The notes under the pieces were generated by a model that saw only the letters and a program-made list of their open reading frames with translations, did not search any database and had not been told where the DNA came from. DNA of 64,000 bases from Metarhizobium sp964253915 (lineage in GTDB: Bacteria; Pseudomonadota; Alphaproteobacteria; Rhizobiales; Rhizobiaceae). The stretch is taken from positions 255,363-319,362 of the forward strand of contig NZ_CAXUSG020000007.1 of the NCBI RefSeq assembly GCF_964253915.1. The letters are read 5' to 3'. A program made the translations under genes and the position numbers. Shown piece by piece: positions 1 through 9,554 of the stretch (its first letter is position 1; each line of letters opens with the position of its first letter).

Positions 1-38
1 TCCCCACTCATCATCATGTTACGTCACTGCCGTTTCGA

Positions 39-704
39 TCAGCCCGCCTTGATCGGCGCGATCATGATCTCTACGCGACGGTTCTGCGCCCTGCCCGCTT
101 CGCTGCCGTTCGAGGCGACGGGCTGGCTCGGGCCGAAACCCATGGCCGACATGCGGCGCTGGTCGATGCCCTGGCTTCCGAGATAGCTGGCGACGGAGAT
201 GGCGCGGCGCTGCGACAGATCCTCGTTATGCGCTAGGCTGCCGGTCGAATCCGTGTGACCGTTGACGTCAACGAGGGTCTGGTTGAACTTGCGCAGGACG
301 ATGGCAACGGAATTCAGCGTCTGGAAGAAGGCCGGGCTGATCGAATCCTGATCGGTCGCGAAAGTGATGTTCGACGGCATGTTGAGGATGATCCGGTCGC
401 CGGCGCGGGTCACGGAAATGCCGGTGCCCTGCAGCTGCGCACGCAGCTCGGCTTCCTGATTGTCCATGTAATTGCCGATGGCGCCACCAGCCAGCGCGCC
501 TATGCCGGCACCGAGCAGAGCCGCATTGCGACGCGAAACCGCCGAGTGACCGACAGCCAAACCGCCAAGCGCACCCAGGCCGGCGCCGATCATCGCACCG
601 CCCGCGGTGTTCGAAACCTTCTGCTCGCCGGTATAGGGATCGGTGGTCGTGCAGCCGGAAAGATAGACGGCGGCAAGGCCGGCGATGGCAATTTTCTTCA
701 TCAT
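39..704 (-). CDS. OmpA-family outer-membrane lipoprotein with glycine zipper
   Basis: A 221-residue lipoprotein of the YiaD type, expected to sit in the outer membrane and hold peptidoglycan non-covalently. The N-terminus has a lipobox, LSGC, with the lipidated Cys at about residue 18. Residues 33-80 form a glycine-zipper stretch (GAGLGALGG and similar). Residues about 110-215 are an OmpA C-terminal domain with the peptidoglycan-binding motif NGHTDSTGS and the Arg-rich end NRRVEI. Two tandem ATGs (704 and 701) are possible starts; a GAGGGAG-like ribosome site lies upstream. It is a single-gene unit divergent from add. The family assignment is firm; its exact role is not known from sequence. 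Confidence 0.93.
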   Translation of the reverse strand: MMKKIAIAGLAAVYLSGCTTTDPYTGEQKVSNTAGGAMIGAGLGALGGLAVGHSAVSRRNAALLGAGIGALAGGAIGNYMDNQEAELRAQLQGTGISVTRAGDRIILNMPSNITFATDQDSISPAFFQTLNSVAIVLRKFNQTLVDVNGHTDSTGSLAHNEDLSQRRAISVASYLGSQGIDQRRMSAMGFGPSQPVASNGSEAGRAQNRRVEIMIAPIKAG

Positions 705-937
705 GGAATCAGGCTCCCTCTTCAGGCTTGAAACTTCGTCATATCACGAATCACGGCAATTTCATGGGTAGCGACCTCTCCGCTCGCAACCCTCGCCCGG
801 TGTGATCGCAAAACCACATTTCTGGCCAGAACACTACCGCCGGCAGCTTCACCTTGACACCGGGCAATGCTCATGAAAACTTTTTAAGCATGAAATAATA
901 ATGCCTAATTTTAGGGCAAAAAAAGGGAACAAAAATC

Positions 938-1969
938 ATGATCAGCATCAGCGAATTTCTCGCCCGCGTGCCAAAGATCGAACTCCATTTGCATCTGGAA
1001 GGCAGCATCCGGCCGGAAACGGCGCTGGCGCTCTCGGTCAAGAACGGGGTGAAACTGCCACCGTTCAAGGAGGTCAAGGATCTCTATCGCTACGAGACGC
1101 TGGAAGAATTTCTAACGATCTACACAGCCGTCTCCGACAGCGTGATTTCCGCCGACGACTATCGCCGCATCACCTACGAAATGCTGCAAAGCTGCGCCGG
1201 CAGCAATGCCCGTTACGTCGAATTCTTCTTCTCGCCGCAGGTGCATTTCGCCAACGGCGTCTCCTTCGACACGCAGATGGACGGCATCCTCACCGGCATG
1301 GCCGATGCGGAACACGATTTCGGCATCGTCAGCCGCATTGCGCCGGGCGTGAACCGCGAACTCGGCCCGGCCGCCGGCGAGGAGCTTCTCGATATGATTC
1401 TCGCTCGCGGCGATGAAAAGCTGATCGGCATCGGCCTCGATTTCAACGAAGCCCCTTTCCCGCCGGAGCCTTACGGCCCGCTCTTTGCCCGCGCCCGCAA
1501 GGCGGGCCTCAACGTCACCGCCCATGCCGGCGAAACCGGTCCTGCCGATTTCGTCCGCCGCTCGATCGATTCTCTTGGCGTCCGGCGCATCGACCACGGC
1601 TACCATGTCGTCGATGACGAGGCGCTGATGGCGCGCTGCCGCGACGAGGGCATCCTCTTCACCGTCTGCCCCTCGACTAGCGCCGTCACCTCGCCCTGGC
1701 ACGACCTCTCGGCACCGGATCATGCCATTCGTCAGATGAAGGAGTTCGGATTGAAGGTGATGATCAACAGCGACGACCCGCCGATGTTCTTCACCGATCT
1801 CGGCGGCGAATATGAAAAAGCGGCGCAACAACTCGGCTTTTCGCCCGCGGATATCCGAACATCCATCCTCACCGCCATCGAGGGGTCCTGGCTGGACGAC
1901 GCGACCAAGAAGAGCTGGTCGTCCGCCTGGGCCGCTGAAATCGATGCGCTGATCGCCGAAACCGCCTGA
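938..1969 (+). CDS. add: Adenosine deaminase family protein
   Basis: Zinc-dependent purine deaminase that converts adenosine (or a related aminopurine) to inosine plus ammonia in the cytosol, for purine salvage. All family motifs are present in 343 residues: HLHLEGS with metal ligands His17 and His19, HAGE (third His and catalytic Glu) near residue 196, the catalytic DHGYHV segment, and the metal-binding Asp in NSDDPPMF near residue 278. The ATG at 938 follows AAAGGGA. The NSDDP sequence is also seen in adenine and aminofutalosine deaminases, so the preferred substrate is inferred from usual annotation rather than proven. Confidence 0.88.
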   Translation: MISISEFLARVPKIELHLHLEGSIRPETALALSVKNGVKLPPFKEVKDLYRYETLEEFLTIYTAVSDSVISADDYRRITYEMLQSCAGSNARYVEFFFSPQVHFANGVSFDTQMDGILTGMADAEHDFGIVSRIAPGVNRELGPAAGEELLDMILARGDEKLIGIGLDFNEAPFPPEPYGPLFARARKAGLNVTAHAGETGPADFVRRSIDSLGVRRIDHGYHVVDDEALMARCRDEGILFTVCPSTSAVTSPWHDLSAPDHAIRQMKEFGLKVMINSDDPPMFFTDLGGEYEKAAQQLGFSPADIRTSILTAIEGSWLDDATKKSWSSAWAAEIDALIAETA

Positions 1970-2113
1970 CGGGGCCAGTCGATACGGACGGCCTTTGCCA
2001 TCCGATTTCTCGCCTGAGCCCCCCCAACCTCTGCTCTGCCGTTTCCAACGGCACAGACAGCAGCTTTGCTGCCGTGGCATCTTCTCTTCGCCATCCTGGA
2101 TTCGGAGAGAACG

Positions 2114-2770
2114 ATGATTGCGCTGTGGATCGTGTTTGCCGGCTTTGTGGCCACCGCCATCTTCGTATCGGCAACGGCCTTGGCAGGTCGGGCTTTCGGG
2201 CTTCGACCGCAGACGATTTCCTGTGGTGCCGGCCCGGCGCCGGTCACAATCCGGCTTGGAGGCTGCGATTTTCGTCTCGGCATCATCGTCCTCGCCGGCT
2301 CGGTGCGTTTTGCCGAAGACGAGCGCAGCGTCGAAAGCCTTGCCGTATGGCAACAGGTGCTGCTGCATCTGAGCGGCGTTGGCGCCCTGCTGCTTGCGGC
2401 GATCCTGCTTGCCGGAGTGGACGAACTTCATCTCGCCTGGCGGGCCGCCACGACACTGGTAACGTTTTCCCTGTCGCCGCTCGATCACGACGCGCTGTTC
2501 CGCGACGCTCTCGCCGTCTATGCAGCGCTGCCGGTATCCGGCAAATTTGCCGCAATCTTCGCCGTGTTTGCGGGCGTCAACCTGCTGCCGATCGCGGTTT
2601 TCCCCGCCGGCGGGATCGTCATCGCCGTTGCCGATCGTCTTGCCGGCCTGCCCCGCGACGATGGTGTCGTGCGGATCTATCTGCTCGCCAGCCTCGCCTA
2701 CATGATCTGGATCTTGCTTCTGCTGCTTGCCCAAGCCTGGCGCCTTGTTCAGCAGAGCGGCTTGATTTGA
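2114..2770 (+). CDS. Site-2-protease (M50)-like membrane protein lacking the catalytic residues
   Basis: A 218-residue integral membrane protein with hydrophobic segments near residues 1-25, 84-105, 143-172 and 187-210. Residues 26-70 match the stretch after the HExxH motif of RseP-type M50 proteases: GRAFGL then ISCGAGPAPV, then LGIIVLAGSVRFAEDE (RseP: SIGFG ... LIPLGGYVKM). Residues 156-167, NLLPIAVFPAGG, match the second M50 motif NLxPxPxLDGG. At the aligned positions the His, Glu and His of HExxH are Phe17, Val18 and Thr21, and the motif Asp is Pro164, so no metal ligand remains. No PDZ domain. The ATG at 2114 follows GGAGAGA. Function unknown; the relationship is my own alignment by eye. 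Confidence 0.62.
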   Translation: MIALWIVFAGFVATAIFVSATALAGRAFGLRPQTISCGAGPAPVTIRLGGCDFRLGIIVLAGSVRFAEDERSVESLAVWQQVLLHLSGVGALLLAAILLAGVDELHLAWRAATTLVTFSLSPLDHDALFRDALAVYAALPVSGKFAAIFAVFAGVNLLPIAVFPAGGIVIAVADRLAGLPRDDGVVRIYLLASLAYMIWILLLLLAQAWRLVQQSGLI

Positions 2771-2859
2771 CAAGGGAATCACCGAGACATCGAGCGAATC
2801 GGAATGAAACCAGAACATGGGTTCTGGCCTTTCAATCCCGAATCACTACATTACGCCGC

Positions 2860-5349
2860 ATGAGCAACGGTTTTGACGATATTCCCTTCTTCGACGAAGA
2901 GCCTGACGAGGCTCCGCGTCGGCCGCAGCAACCCGCCCCGGCCCCGCAGCCGACCGGCGGCATTGCAGCGCGCGCCATGGCCGCCCGCGACGGCAATCGC
3001 CCGCCGGCCGCCTATCTCTCCGGCCTGAACCCGGAGCAGCGCAAGGCCGTCGAGACCGTTGATGGCCCCGTTCTCGTACTCGCCGGCGCCGGCACCGGCA
3101 AGACGCGGGTGCTGACCACCCGTATCGCCCACATCCTCGCCACCGGCAGCGCCTATCCCTCACAAATCCTCGCCGTCACCTTCACCAACAAGGCGGCGCG
3201 TGAGATGAAGGAACGCATCGGCGTGCTCGTCGGCGAGATGGTCGAAGGTATGCCGTGGCTCGGCACCTTCCACTCGATCGGCGTCAAGCTTTTGCGCCGT
3301 CATGCCGAACTCGTCAGCCTGCGTTCCGATTTCACCATTCTCGATACGGACGATGTCGTCCGCCTGATCAAGCAGCTGATCCAGGCCGAAGGCCTCGACG
3401 ACAAGAGATGGCCCGCCCGCCAGTTCGCCGGCATGATCGATACCTGGAAGAACAAGGGCCTCGGCCCGGCTGACATCCCGGAAGGCGATGCCCGCGCTTT
3501 CGCCAACGGCAAGGGCCGCGAGCTTTACCATGCCTACCAGGCGCGCCTGAAGACGCTGAACGCCTGCGATTTCGGCGACCTGCTGATGCACCCGATCAGC
3601 ATCTTCCGAAACCATCCGGATATCCTCAAGGATTATCACGCCCGCTTCCGCTACATCCTCGTCGACGAGTATCAGGACACGAATACCGCACAATATATGT
3701 GGCTGCGGCTGCTCGCCCAGCGGCCGAAGGGCGTGCCGCAGAATGTCTGCTGCGTCGGCGACGACGACCAGTCGATCTACGGCTGGCGCGGTGCCGAAGT
3801 GGACAATATCCTGCGCTTCGACAAGGATTTCCCGGGCGCCGTCATCATCAAGCTGGAGCGCAACTACCGCTCGACTGAACATATCCTCGGCGCCGCCGGC
3901 CACCTGATCGCGCACAACGAGGGACGCCTCGGCAAGACCCTGTTCACCGAACGCGCCAATGACGACGACGAGAAGGTCGTTGTCCACGCCGCCTGGGATT
4001 CGGAAGAGGAAGCCCGCGCCGTTGGCGAGGAGATCGAGCGGCTGCAGCGCGGCGATGCCGACGGCAAGAAGCACAATCTCAACGACATGGCGATCCTGGT
4101 GCGCGCCTCCTTCCAGATGCGCGAGTTTGAAGACCGTTTTGTCACGCTCGGCCTCAACTACCGGGTCATCGGCGGCCCGCGCTTCTACGAGCGCCTCGAA
4201 ATTCGCGATGCCATGGCCTATTTCCGCCTCGTCTGCCAGCCGGCGGACGACCTGGCGCTGGAGCGCATTATCAACACGCCGAAGCGCGGTCTCGGGGATA
4301 CCACGGTGCGCGCCCTGCACGACTATGCCCGCGGTCGCGACACGCCGATGCTGGCCGCAGCCGGCGAGCTGATGGATACGGACGAATTGAAGCCGAAGGC
4401 GCGCAAGGCGCTGTTCGACGTCGTCACCGATTTCCGCCGCTGGCAGAGCCTGCTGGAAACCACGCCACACACCGAACTTGCCGAGCAGATCCTCGACGAG
4501 AGCGGCTACACCGCCATGTGGCAGAATGACAAGTCGGCGGAAGCGCCGGGGCGCCTGGAAAACTTGAAGGAACTCATCCGTTCCATGGAAGCCTTCGAAA
4601 GCATGCGCGGCTTCCTGGAGCATGTCTCGCTGGTGATGGACGCCGAGCAGAACGAAAACCTCGACGCCGTCTCGATCATGACGCTGCATTCCGCCAAGGG
4701 CCTGGAATTCGACACCGTCTTCCTGCCGGGCTGGGAGGAAGGCCTGTTCCCGCACCAGCGCGCCCTCGACGAAGGCGGCCGCTCCGGACTGGAGGAAGAA
4801 CGCCGCCTCGCTTATGTCGGCCTGACGCGCGCCAAGCGGCGCTGCCACATCTGGTTCGTCTCCAACCGCCGTATCCACGGCCTGTGGCAATCCACCCTGC
4901 CCTCGCGATTCCTCGACGAACTGCCACCGGCGCATGTCGATGTCGCGGCTTCGGACAATTCCTACGGCGGTTATGGCGGCCGCGGCGGTTACGGCCAGTC
5001 GCGCTTCGACAAGGTCGATACCTTTTCCAACAACTATTCGACGCCCGGCTGGAAACGCGCCCAGGCCAACAAGACCGATGCCACGCGCACCAACTGGGGC
5101 ACACGCTCCGGCCATGCAGTGGAGAGGATCGGTTATGGGGAGAGCGGCCCGAAGAGCCGGACGATCGAAGGGGAACTGGTTGCCAAGTCGACCGCGGATG
5201 TGCCTTCGAAATTCACGGTCGGCGACCGCGTGTTCCACATCAAGTTCGGCAACGGCAATGTGTCGGCCATCGAAGGCAACAAGCTGACCATCGATTTCGA
5301 CCGCGCCGGCCAGAAAAGGGTTCTGGATGGGTTTGTCGAGCGGGCCTGA
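2860..5349 (+). CDS. uvrD: ATP-dependent DNA helicase UvrD/PcrA (superfamily 1)
   Basis: An 829-residue 3'-5' SF1A DNA helicase that removes the excised strand in nucleotide-excision and mismatch repair and clears RecA filaments. It has a proline- and acid-rich N-terminal tail (residues 1-50), the Q-motif region SGLNPEQRKAV, Walker A AGAGTGKT (75-82), Walker B VDEYQDTN (268-275), DDDQSIYGWRG (motif III), and SAKGLEFD plus VGLTRAKRR in the second RecA-like half. The C-terminus has a Gly/Tyr-rich linker and a Tudor-like end (VGDRVFHIKFGNG), as is usual for PcrA/UvrD. The chosen ATG at 2860 starts the sequence MSNGFDDIPF; the open frame further upstream overlaps the preceding gene and is not protein-like. 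Confidence 0.96.
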   Translation: MSNGFDDIPFFDEEPDEAPRRPQQPAPAPQPTGGIAARAMAARDGNRPPAAYLSGLNPEQRKAVETVDGPVLVLAGAGTGKTRVLTTRIAHILATGSAYPSQILAVTFTNKAAREMKERIGVLVGEMVEGMPWLGTFHSIGVKLLRRHAELVSLRSDFTILDTDDVVRLIKQLIQAEGLDDKRWPARQFAGMIDTWKNKGLGPADIPEGDARAFANGKGRELYHAYQARLKTLNACDFGDLLMHPISIFRNHPDILKDYHARFRYILVDEYQDTNTAQYMWLRLLAQRPKGVPQNVCCVGDDDQSIYGWRGAEVDNILRFDKDFPGAVIIKLERNYRSTEHILGAAGHLIAHNEGRLGKTLFTERANDDDEKVVVHAAWDSEEEARAVGEEIERLQRGDADGKKHNLNDMAILVRASFQMREFEDRFVTLGLNYRVIGGPRFYERLEIRDAMAYFRLVCQPADDLALERIINTPKRGLGDTTVRALHDYARGRDTPMLAAAGELMDTDELKPKARKALFDVVTDFRRWQSLLETTPHTELAEQILDESGYTAMWQNDKSAEAPGRLENLKELIRSMEAFESMRGFLEHVSLVMDAEQNENLDAVSIMTLHSAKGLEFDTVFLPGWEEGLFPHQRALDEGGRSGLEEERRLAYVGLTRAKRRCHIWFVSNRRIHGLWQSTLPSRFLDELPPAHVDVAASDNSYGGYGGRGGYGQSRFDKVDTFSNNYSTPGWKRAQANKTDATRTNWGTRSGHAVERIGYGESGPKSRTIEGELVAKSTADVPSKFTVGDRVFHIKFGNGNVSAIEGNKLTIDFDRAGQKRVLDGFVERA

Positions 5350-5373
5350 GCCCGCTCGCCTGCGTCGATCAGA

Positions 5374-6681
5374 TTACCGCAGAGCGCGGCGCTTCTGCCC
5401 TGCCTTGCCGTCATCGGCGGAAGCCGTGAACGAGCGCCAGCCGGACATCTTCGGCACGATGACCATCGTGTCGATTTCACCGCGCTGGAAGGCCTTCAGG
5501 AATTTCGGATAGTTGGCAAAAGCAACGCAACCATGTGAATCGCCGCGGCGTTTCAAGAGGTAGCTGTGAGCCAGCAGGCCGGTGCGGCCAAGCGGCGCAA
5601 TGCCGTTGGTCGGCGTCAGGCGGATAGCAGCAACGCCATAGAACAGGCTTTCACGCATCGACAGGCGATAGGTGCCGGCCGGTGTCGGCCCGCGCATCTT
5701 CACATGCGTGAACTTCGGGTTGTCGCGCATGGCGCCGATGCCGGAATGCGCCTCCAGCTTCTCGCCGTTCGGCATGTAGACCACGCCCGCCGAGATATCG
5801 TAATAGGCGACCTTGCCCTTGCGGCGCGGGATGACGGGAATGACATCGTCGTCGTCATCATCCATGGAAGCATCCGGGCTTGCATAGGCAAGCTCGCGCT
5901 TGCCCGTACGCTTGCCGTCTTCCTTGTCCTTTTCAGGCTTTTCGATTTCCACTTCCGCCTGAATTTCCGGCCGGGAAACCGGCAGCGGGATTGAATCCGG
6001 CAAATCCGTCATGGTCGCAGCCGGATCGGCGAGAACCAGGTTGAACGGTTTTGGCAGGAGATCCTCCTGCACCGCCGTCGGCTCGACCAGTGCGGTCGCC
6101 AGGATCGGCTGCACCACCGCCGTGGCGCTGGCCGCAAACTCCTTCTCTGCCCTCGACCCGGTAAGCGCCGCAACCGCCACGACCGGCGTCGTATCGACAA
6201 CCTGCTTCACCGACTTGATGGAGGCGACAGCCGTCATTCGCGTGTGCGACAGGCGGATCGCGTCCGCCGTCAGCTTGCCATCCTGCGTCTGCTCCTTGCC
6301 GGAAACATCAAGCCGCGCCAGCACCGCCATCTTTTCCCGCGACGAGCGGATCGCATCCTCGGTCAGACCGCTCTGGGCGATCCTTTCCGACAGAGGCAAT
6401 TGCATGCGCGAGAACTTGCTTGGCTGGACCCGGCGCTCCGCCGGTGTCGCCCGAATAATCGGGTTCAGCGCCAGTGACGCTTCCAGACGATTTCCGGCCC
6501 CCGGGGCGTAAGACGTCGCCATGGTCTGCATGGTGGCAAGCGTTGCCATCATCCATGAGACGGCAGCGATGCCGGCACAGGCGGTAACAACCCCGCCCAG
6601 AAACCGGCGACCACGTGCCCGCCGGCGAATTGCGACTGATGAAGCTTCGGAACGACCGAACTGTTTGACGCTGGACGCCAT
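5374..6681 (-). CDS. DUF2778 (L,D-transpeptidase-like) membrane-anchored protein
   Basis: A 435-residue protein with one membrane anchor (residues 27-48), a long low-complexity periplasmic region (50-285, including a run of six Asp at 274-279), and a C-terminal DUF2778 domain (about 288-412). The domain carries the L,D-transpeptidase-type motif SHGC (382-385) with His372 upstream, giving the likely catalytic Cys385/His383 pair. DUF2778 includes the Tlde1 toxins of type VI secretion, but no secretion genes are nearby, so a housekeeping wall-modifying role is more likely. The ATG at 6681 was chosen because it opens the positively charged N-terminus just before the anchor; an upstream extension of 72 codons is not protein-like. 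Confidence 0.82.
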   Translation of the reverse strand: MASSVKQFGRSEASSVAIRRRARGRRFLGGVVTACAGIAAVSWMMATLATMQTMATSYAPGAGNRLEASLALNPIIRATPAERRVQPSKFSRMQLPLSERIAQSGLTEDAIRSSREKMAVLARLDVSGKEQTQDGKLTADAIRLSHTRMTAVASIKSVKQVVDTTPVVAVAALTGSRAEKEFAASATAVVQPILATALVEPTAVQEDLLPKPFNLVLADPAATMTDLPDSIPLPVSRPEIQAEVEIEKPEKDKEDGKRTGKRELAYASPDASMDDDDDDVIPVIPRRKGKVAYYDISAGVVYMPNGEKLEAHSGIGAMRDNPKFTHVKMRGPTPAGTYRLSMRESLFYGVAAIRLTPTNGIAPLGRTGLLAHSYLLKRRGDSHGCVAFANYPKFLKAFQRGEIDTMVIVPKMSGWRSFTASADDGKAGQKRRALR

Positions 6682-7093
6682 GATACTCGTTACCCAATAC
6701 GCATTACTCAATCCGGCTCGTGCCTTTTCGGGCTGTCCGCCGGGGCCGGTATACTGGCGACCGGCATTGCGCTTTGCGCTCTTCTGCCGTGTCGACTCGG
6801 GGGAAGAATGACAAACTATGGTAACCAAATCCTTTATACGGAGTGGACAATTCGCCGGAAGTCCTGGCCTGGCACACGTTGGGCGCGACATCTCCATTCA
6901 GAAGGACGACAGACAGCATAGCCACCGCGACGCATGCCGGGCAGATGCAAGCTTCAGATTCGGATGTACTTTTCAGGCGATGCGGCTGCGTATATTGCAA
7001 TTGCGTCATGAAAACGGCACGGAATATGCCTGCGCGCAAAAATCCCGCAAAAAGTCACATTTTTGGTTGTTGGGGGCCTGTCCGCGCCGATGC
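6682..7093. other. Intergenic region, no gene recognised
   Basis: This 412-base stretch lies between the start of the DUF2778 gene and the stop of the amidase gene, both on the minus strand. It must contain the promoter of the DUF2778 gene. I see no convincing coding frame, RNA fold or repeat; short open frames here lack ribosome sites and protein-like composition. Confidence 0.5.
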
Positions 7094-8518
7094 CTAGCCC
7101 CCGAAGGCGGGCAATCGGCCAAGCCACGTCGTCCGGGATTCGTAGGCGGCGGCGACCTGAAGCACGGCCCTGTCAGCCCTCGGACGGCCGATGATCTGGA
7201 TGCCTGCCGGCAACCCTCGGTCGTCGAAGCCCGCCGGCATGGCGGCAGCGGGCAGGCCCGCCATTGTCGGCCCGATCACCACCTCCATCCAGCGGTGGTA
7301 GGTGTCCATCGCCCGCCCGGCAATCGCCTTCGGCCAGTCGAGCGTGACGTCGAAGGGGAAGACCTGCGCCGATGGCAGGATCAGGAAATCGTAGGTCGCA
7401 AAGAGATCGCAGACGTAACGGTACCAGTCGCTGCGCACGCCGGAGGCGGCATGAACCTCGGCGGCGGACAACCGCTGGCCGTTTTCGATTTCCCAGATCA
7501 TTTCCGGCTTCATGAAAGCGCGCTTTTCCGGATCGGCGTAATCGGCCTTCTGTCCCCCGGCGACAAGGAAGTGACGCAGAGTCCGCCAGCTTTCCCAGAG
7601 TCGGCCCATCTCGAAGCTTTGCGTTACGTCCTCCACATGGCATCCCATGCCGGAAAATACGGCCAGCGACTGGCGGCAGAGTTCCAGCACGCCATCCTCG
7701 AATGGCAGGTAACTCTTGTAATCACCAAGCCAGCCGATCCGTGCGCCGGCAAAATCCGGCAACGGATCGAGCGAAAAATCTTCCGCCGGCAGCGACAGCG
7801 GATCGCGCTCGTCATAACCGGCCTGCACGGAAAGCAGCGCCGCGACATCCCGCACCGTCCGGCCCATCGGCCCGTTGACGGCGAGTTGGCCGAGGAAAAG
7901 CTCGTTGCCGAGCGCCGGCACGCGACCGAAACTCGGGCGGAAACCGACGACATTGTTGAAACCGGCCGGATTGCGCAACGAGCCCATCATGTCGCTACCG
8001 TCCGCCACCGGCACCAGCCGTGAGGCCAGCGCCGCCGCCGCGCCGCCGCTCGAACCGCCGGCGCTCTTGGTGGGATCATACGGATTGCGTGTCGCACCGA
8101 AGACGGAATTGTAGGTGTGGGAGCCCAGCCCCATTTCCGGCGTGTTGGTCTTGCCGATGATGATCGCTCCGGCGGCGCGAATGCGCTCGACCTGGATATC
8201 GTCGAAATCCGGCACGAAATCACGGTAGATCGGCGAGCCGAAGACACAGGGCAGTCCCTTGGCCTCGGAAAGATCCTTCACCGCATGCGGCAGGCCGTGC
8301 ATCCAGCCGCGCGAACGGCCGGCTTCCAGTTCGGCATCGGCCGTGGCCGCCTCGCCGAGCAGCACATCCCTGTCCCGCAGGCTGACGATCGCATTGACCT
8401 TCGGATTGATCGAAGCGATGCGGTCGAGATAGGCGGCCATCACCTCACGGCAGGAAAGCTTGCGGTCGTGGATGGCGGCGGAAAGGTCGAGGGCGGAAAG
8501 CGAGGTGATGTCGGTCAT
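7094..8518 (-). CDS. Amidase signature family hydrolase
   Basis: A 474-residue amidase-signature enzyme hydrolysing a carboxamide of unknown identity. The Ser-cisSer-Lys triad is visible: Lys81 in HAVKDL, the GGSSGG segment (154-159) with the cis-Ser, and the nucleophile Ser180. The residues before the nucleophile read GSDMMGS rather than the usual GSDIGGS. The length fits stand-alone amidases, and the protein resembles GatA but no gatB or gatC is adjacent, so it is not the tRNA amidotransferase subunit. It is divergent from pncA, with 152 bases between the starts. No strong ribosome site is visible before the ATG. Confidence 0.9.
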   Translation of the reverse strand: MTDITSLSALDLSAAIHDRKLSCREVMAAYLDRIASINPKVNAIVSLRDRDVLLGEAATADAELEAGRSRGWMHGLPHAVKDLSEAKGLPCVFGSPIYRDFVPDFDDIQVERIRAAGAIIIGKTNTPEMGLGSHTYNSVFGATRNPYDPTKSAGGSSGGAAAALASRLVPVADGSDMMGSLRNPAGFNNVVGFRPSFGRVPALGNELFLGQLAVNGPMGRTVRDVAALLSVQAGYDERDPLSLPAEDFSLDPLPDFAGARIGWLGDYKSYLPFEDGVLELCRQSLAVFSGMGCHVEDVTQSFEMGRLWESWRTLRHFLVAGGQKADYADPEKRAFMKPEMIWEIENGQRLSAAEVHAASGVRSDWYRYVCDLFATYDFLILPSAQVFPFDVTLDWPKAIAGRAMDTYHRWMEVVIGPTMAGLPAAAMPAGFDDRGLPAGIQIIGRPRADRAVLQVAAAYESRTTWLGRLPAFGG

Positions 8519-8670
8519 GATGGCTTCGTTGGCTCGTCGAATGTCGATGATGGAGGCTTAGCAGGAGTCGCGGCTCTTGCCTGCGGAATTTTGCACGACC
8601 GTCGTTCTTGATCTCACGGCGCGATCTTGGCATCGTGCGGCCGTCATCCCGCCTCAAGGAAACCAGCCCC

Positions 8671-9297
8671 ATGAAAGCCCTGCTGCTCATCGACATCCAG
8701 AACGGTTTCTGCCCCGGCGGCAATCTTCCCGTGGCGGAAGGCGACCAGGTGGTGCCTGTTGCCAACAGCCTGATCGACAGCGGCCGCTACGACCTGATCG
8801 TCGCCTCGCAGGACTGGCATCCGGCCGGTCACGGCAGCTTTGCCTCTGCCCATCCCGGCAAGGCGCCGTTCGACATGGGCGAACTGTCCGGCAAGCCGCA
8901 GATGATGTGGCCGGATCATTGCGTCCAGGGCTCCAGCGATGCCGAATTCCATCCCGACCTGAAAACCTCGGCCATCGACCATGTGCAGCAGAAGGGCCAG
9001 AACCCGGCCGTCGACAGCTATTCCGCCTTCCGCGACAACGACCAGGCGGCCCTCACCGGCCTCGCCGATTACCTGCGCCAAAAAGGGGTGACGGAACTGG
9101 ATATCGGCGGCCTGGCGACCGATTACTGCGTCAAGTTCTCGGCGCTCGATGCGGTGGAAATGCTGCCCGGCGTCAAGGTCCGCTTCATCGCCGACGCAAG
9201 CCGCGGCATCACCGCCGAGGGTGTCGCGGACGCCATTGCCGACATGCGCAGCAGCGGCGTCGAGATCACCGACAGCAAGGCTGTGCTCGCCGGATAG
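8671..9297 (+). CDS. pncA: Nicotinamidase (bifunctional nicotinamidase/pyrazinamidase)
   Basis: Hydrolyses nicotinamide to nicotinate and ammonia for NAD salvage. The 208-residue product has the catalytic triad Asp8 (LLIDIQNGF), Lys108 and Cys153 (GLATDYCVKF) and the metal ligands Asp48 and His50 (SQDWHP) and His83 (WPDHC), all in the spacing of E. coli PncA. The ATG at 8671 is preceded by AAGGA ten bases upstream; the longer open frame begins inside the divergent promoter region. It stands alone, divergently transcribed from the amidase. Confidence 0.95.
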   Translation: MKALLLIDIQNGFCPGGNLPVAEGDQVVPVANSLIDSGRYDLIVASQDWHPAGHGSFASAHPGKAPFDMGELSGKPQMMWPDHCVQGSSDAEFHPDLKTSAIDHVQQKGQNPAVDSYSAFRDNDQAALTGLADYLRQKGVTELDIGGLATDYCVKFSALDAVEMLPGVKVRFIADASRGITAEGVADAIADMRSSGVEITDSKAVLAG

Positions 9298-9554
9298 ACG
9301 TCTGGTCTGCACCGCAGTCCAACCCTCGATCACAGCACAAGACAGCGACGGCCAGCCCGCCCCGCCGATGCCTTTCCATGCGGGTTTTCCTGTTTTAGCG
9401 TCATTGAAAACAAGGCCAGACACCCCCATCTGCATAGTTATTAAGCCGATTGCCTTTTTGCAATGCACAGGGTAGGAAACAGCCGCATTTCTTGGGGTAT
9501 GAGCGGTGTTGTGGGGAGATTATACCGCACTGCCGCAAAGACGGAGGACCCGGC

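Noticed and set aside
1112..2818. 568-codon minus-strand frame over add and the M50-like gene
   Set aside because: Its composition (His, Arg, Gly-rich) is that of a shadow, and it covers two well-supported plus-strand genes.
3160..5238. 692-codon open frame antisense to uvrD
   Set aside because: It mirrors codon positions of the real helicase gene. High-GC genes with few stops in the opposite frame give such shadows; no ribosome site or domain is visible.
5374..6681. Type VI secretion effector
   Set aside because: The DUF2778 domain invites it, but there is no immunity gene or secretion locus nearby, and the protein has its own membrane anchor.
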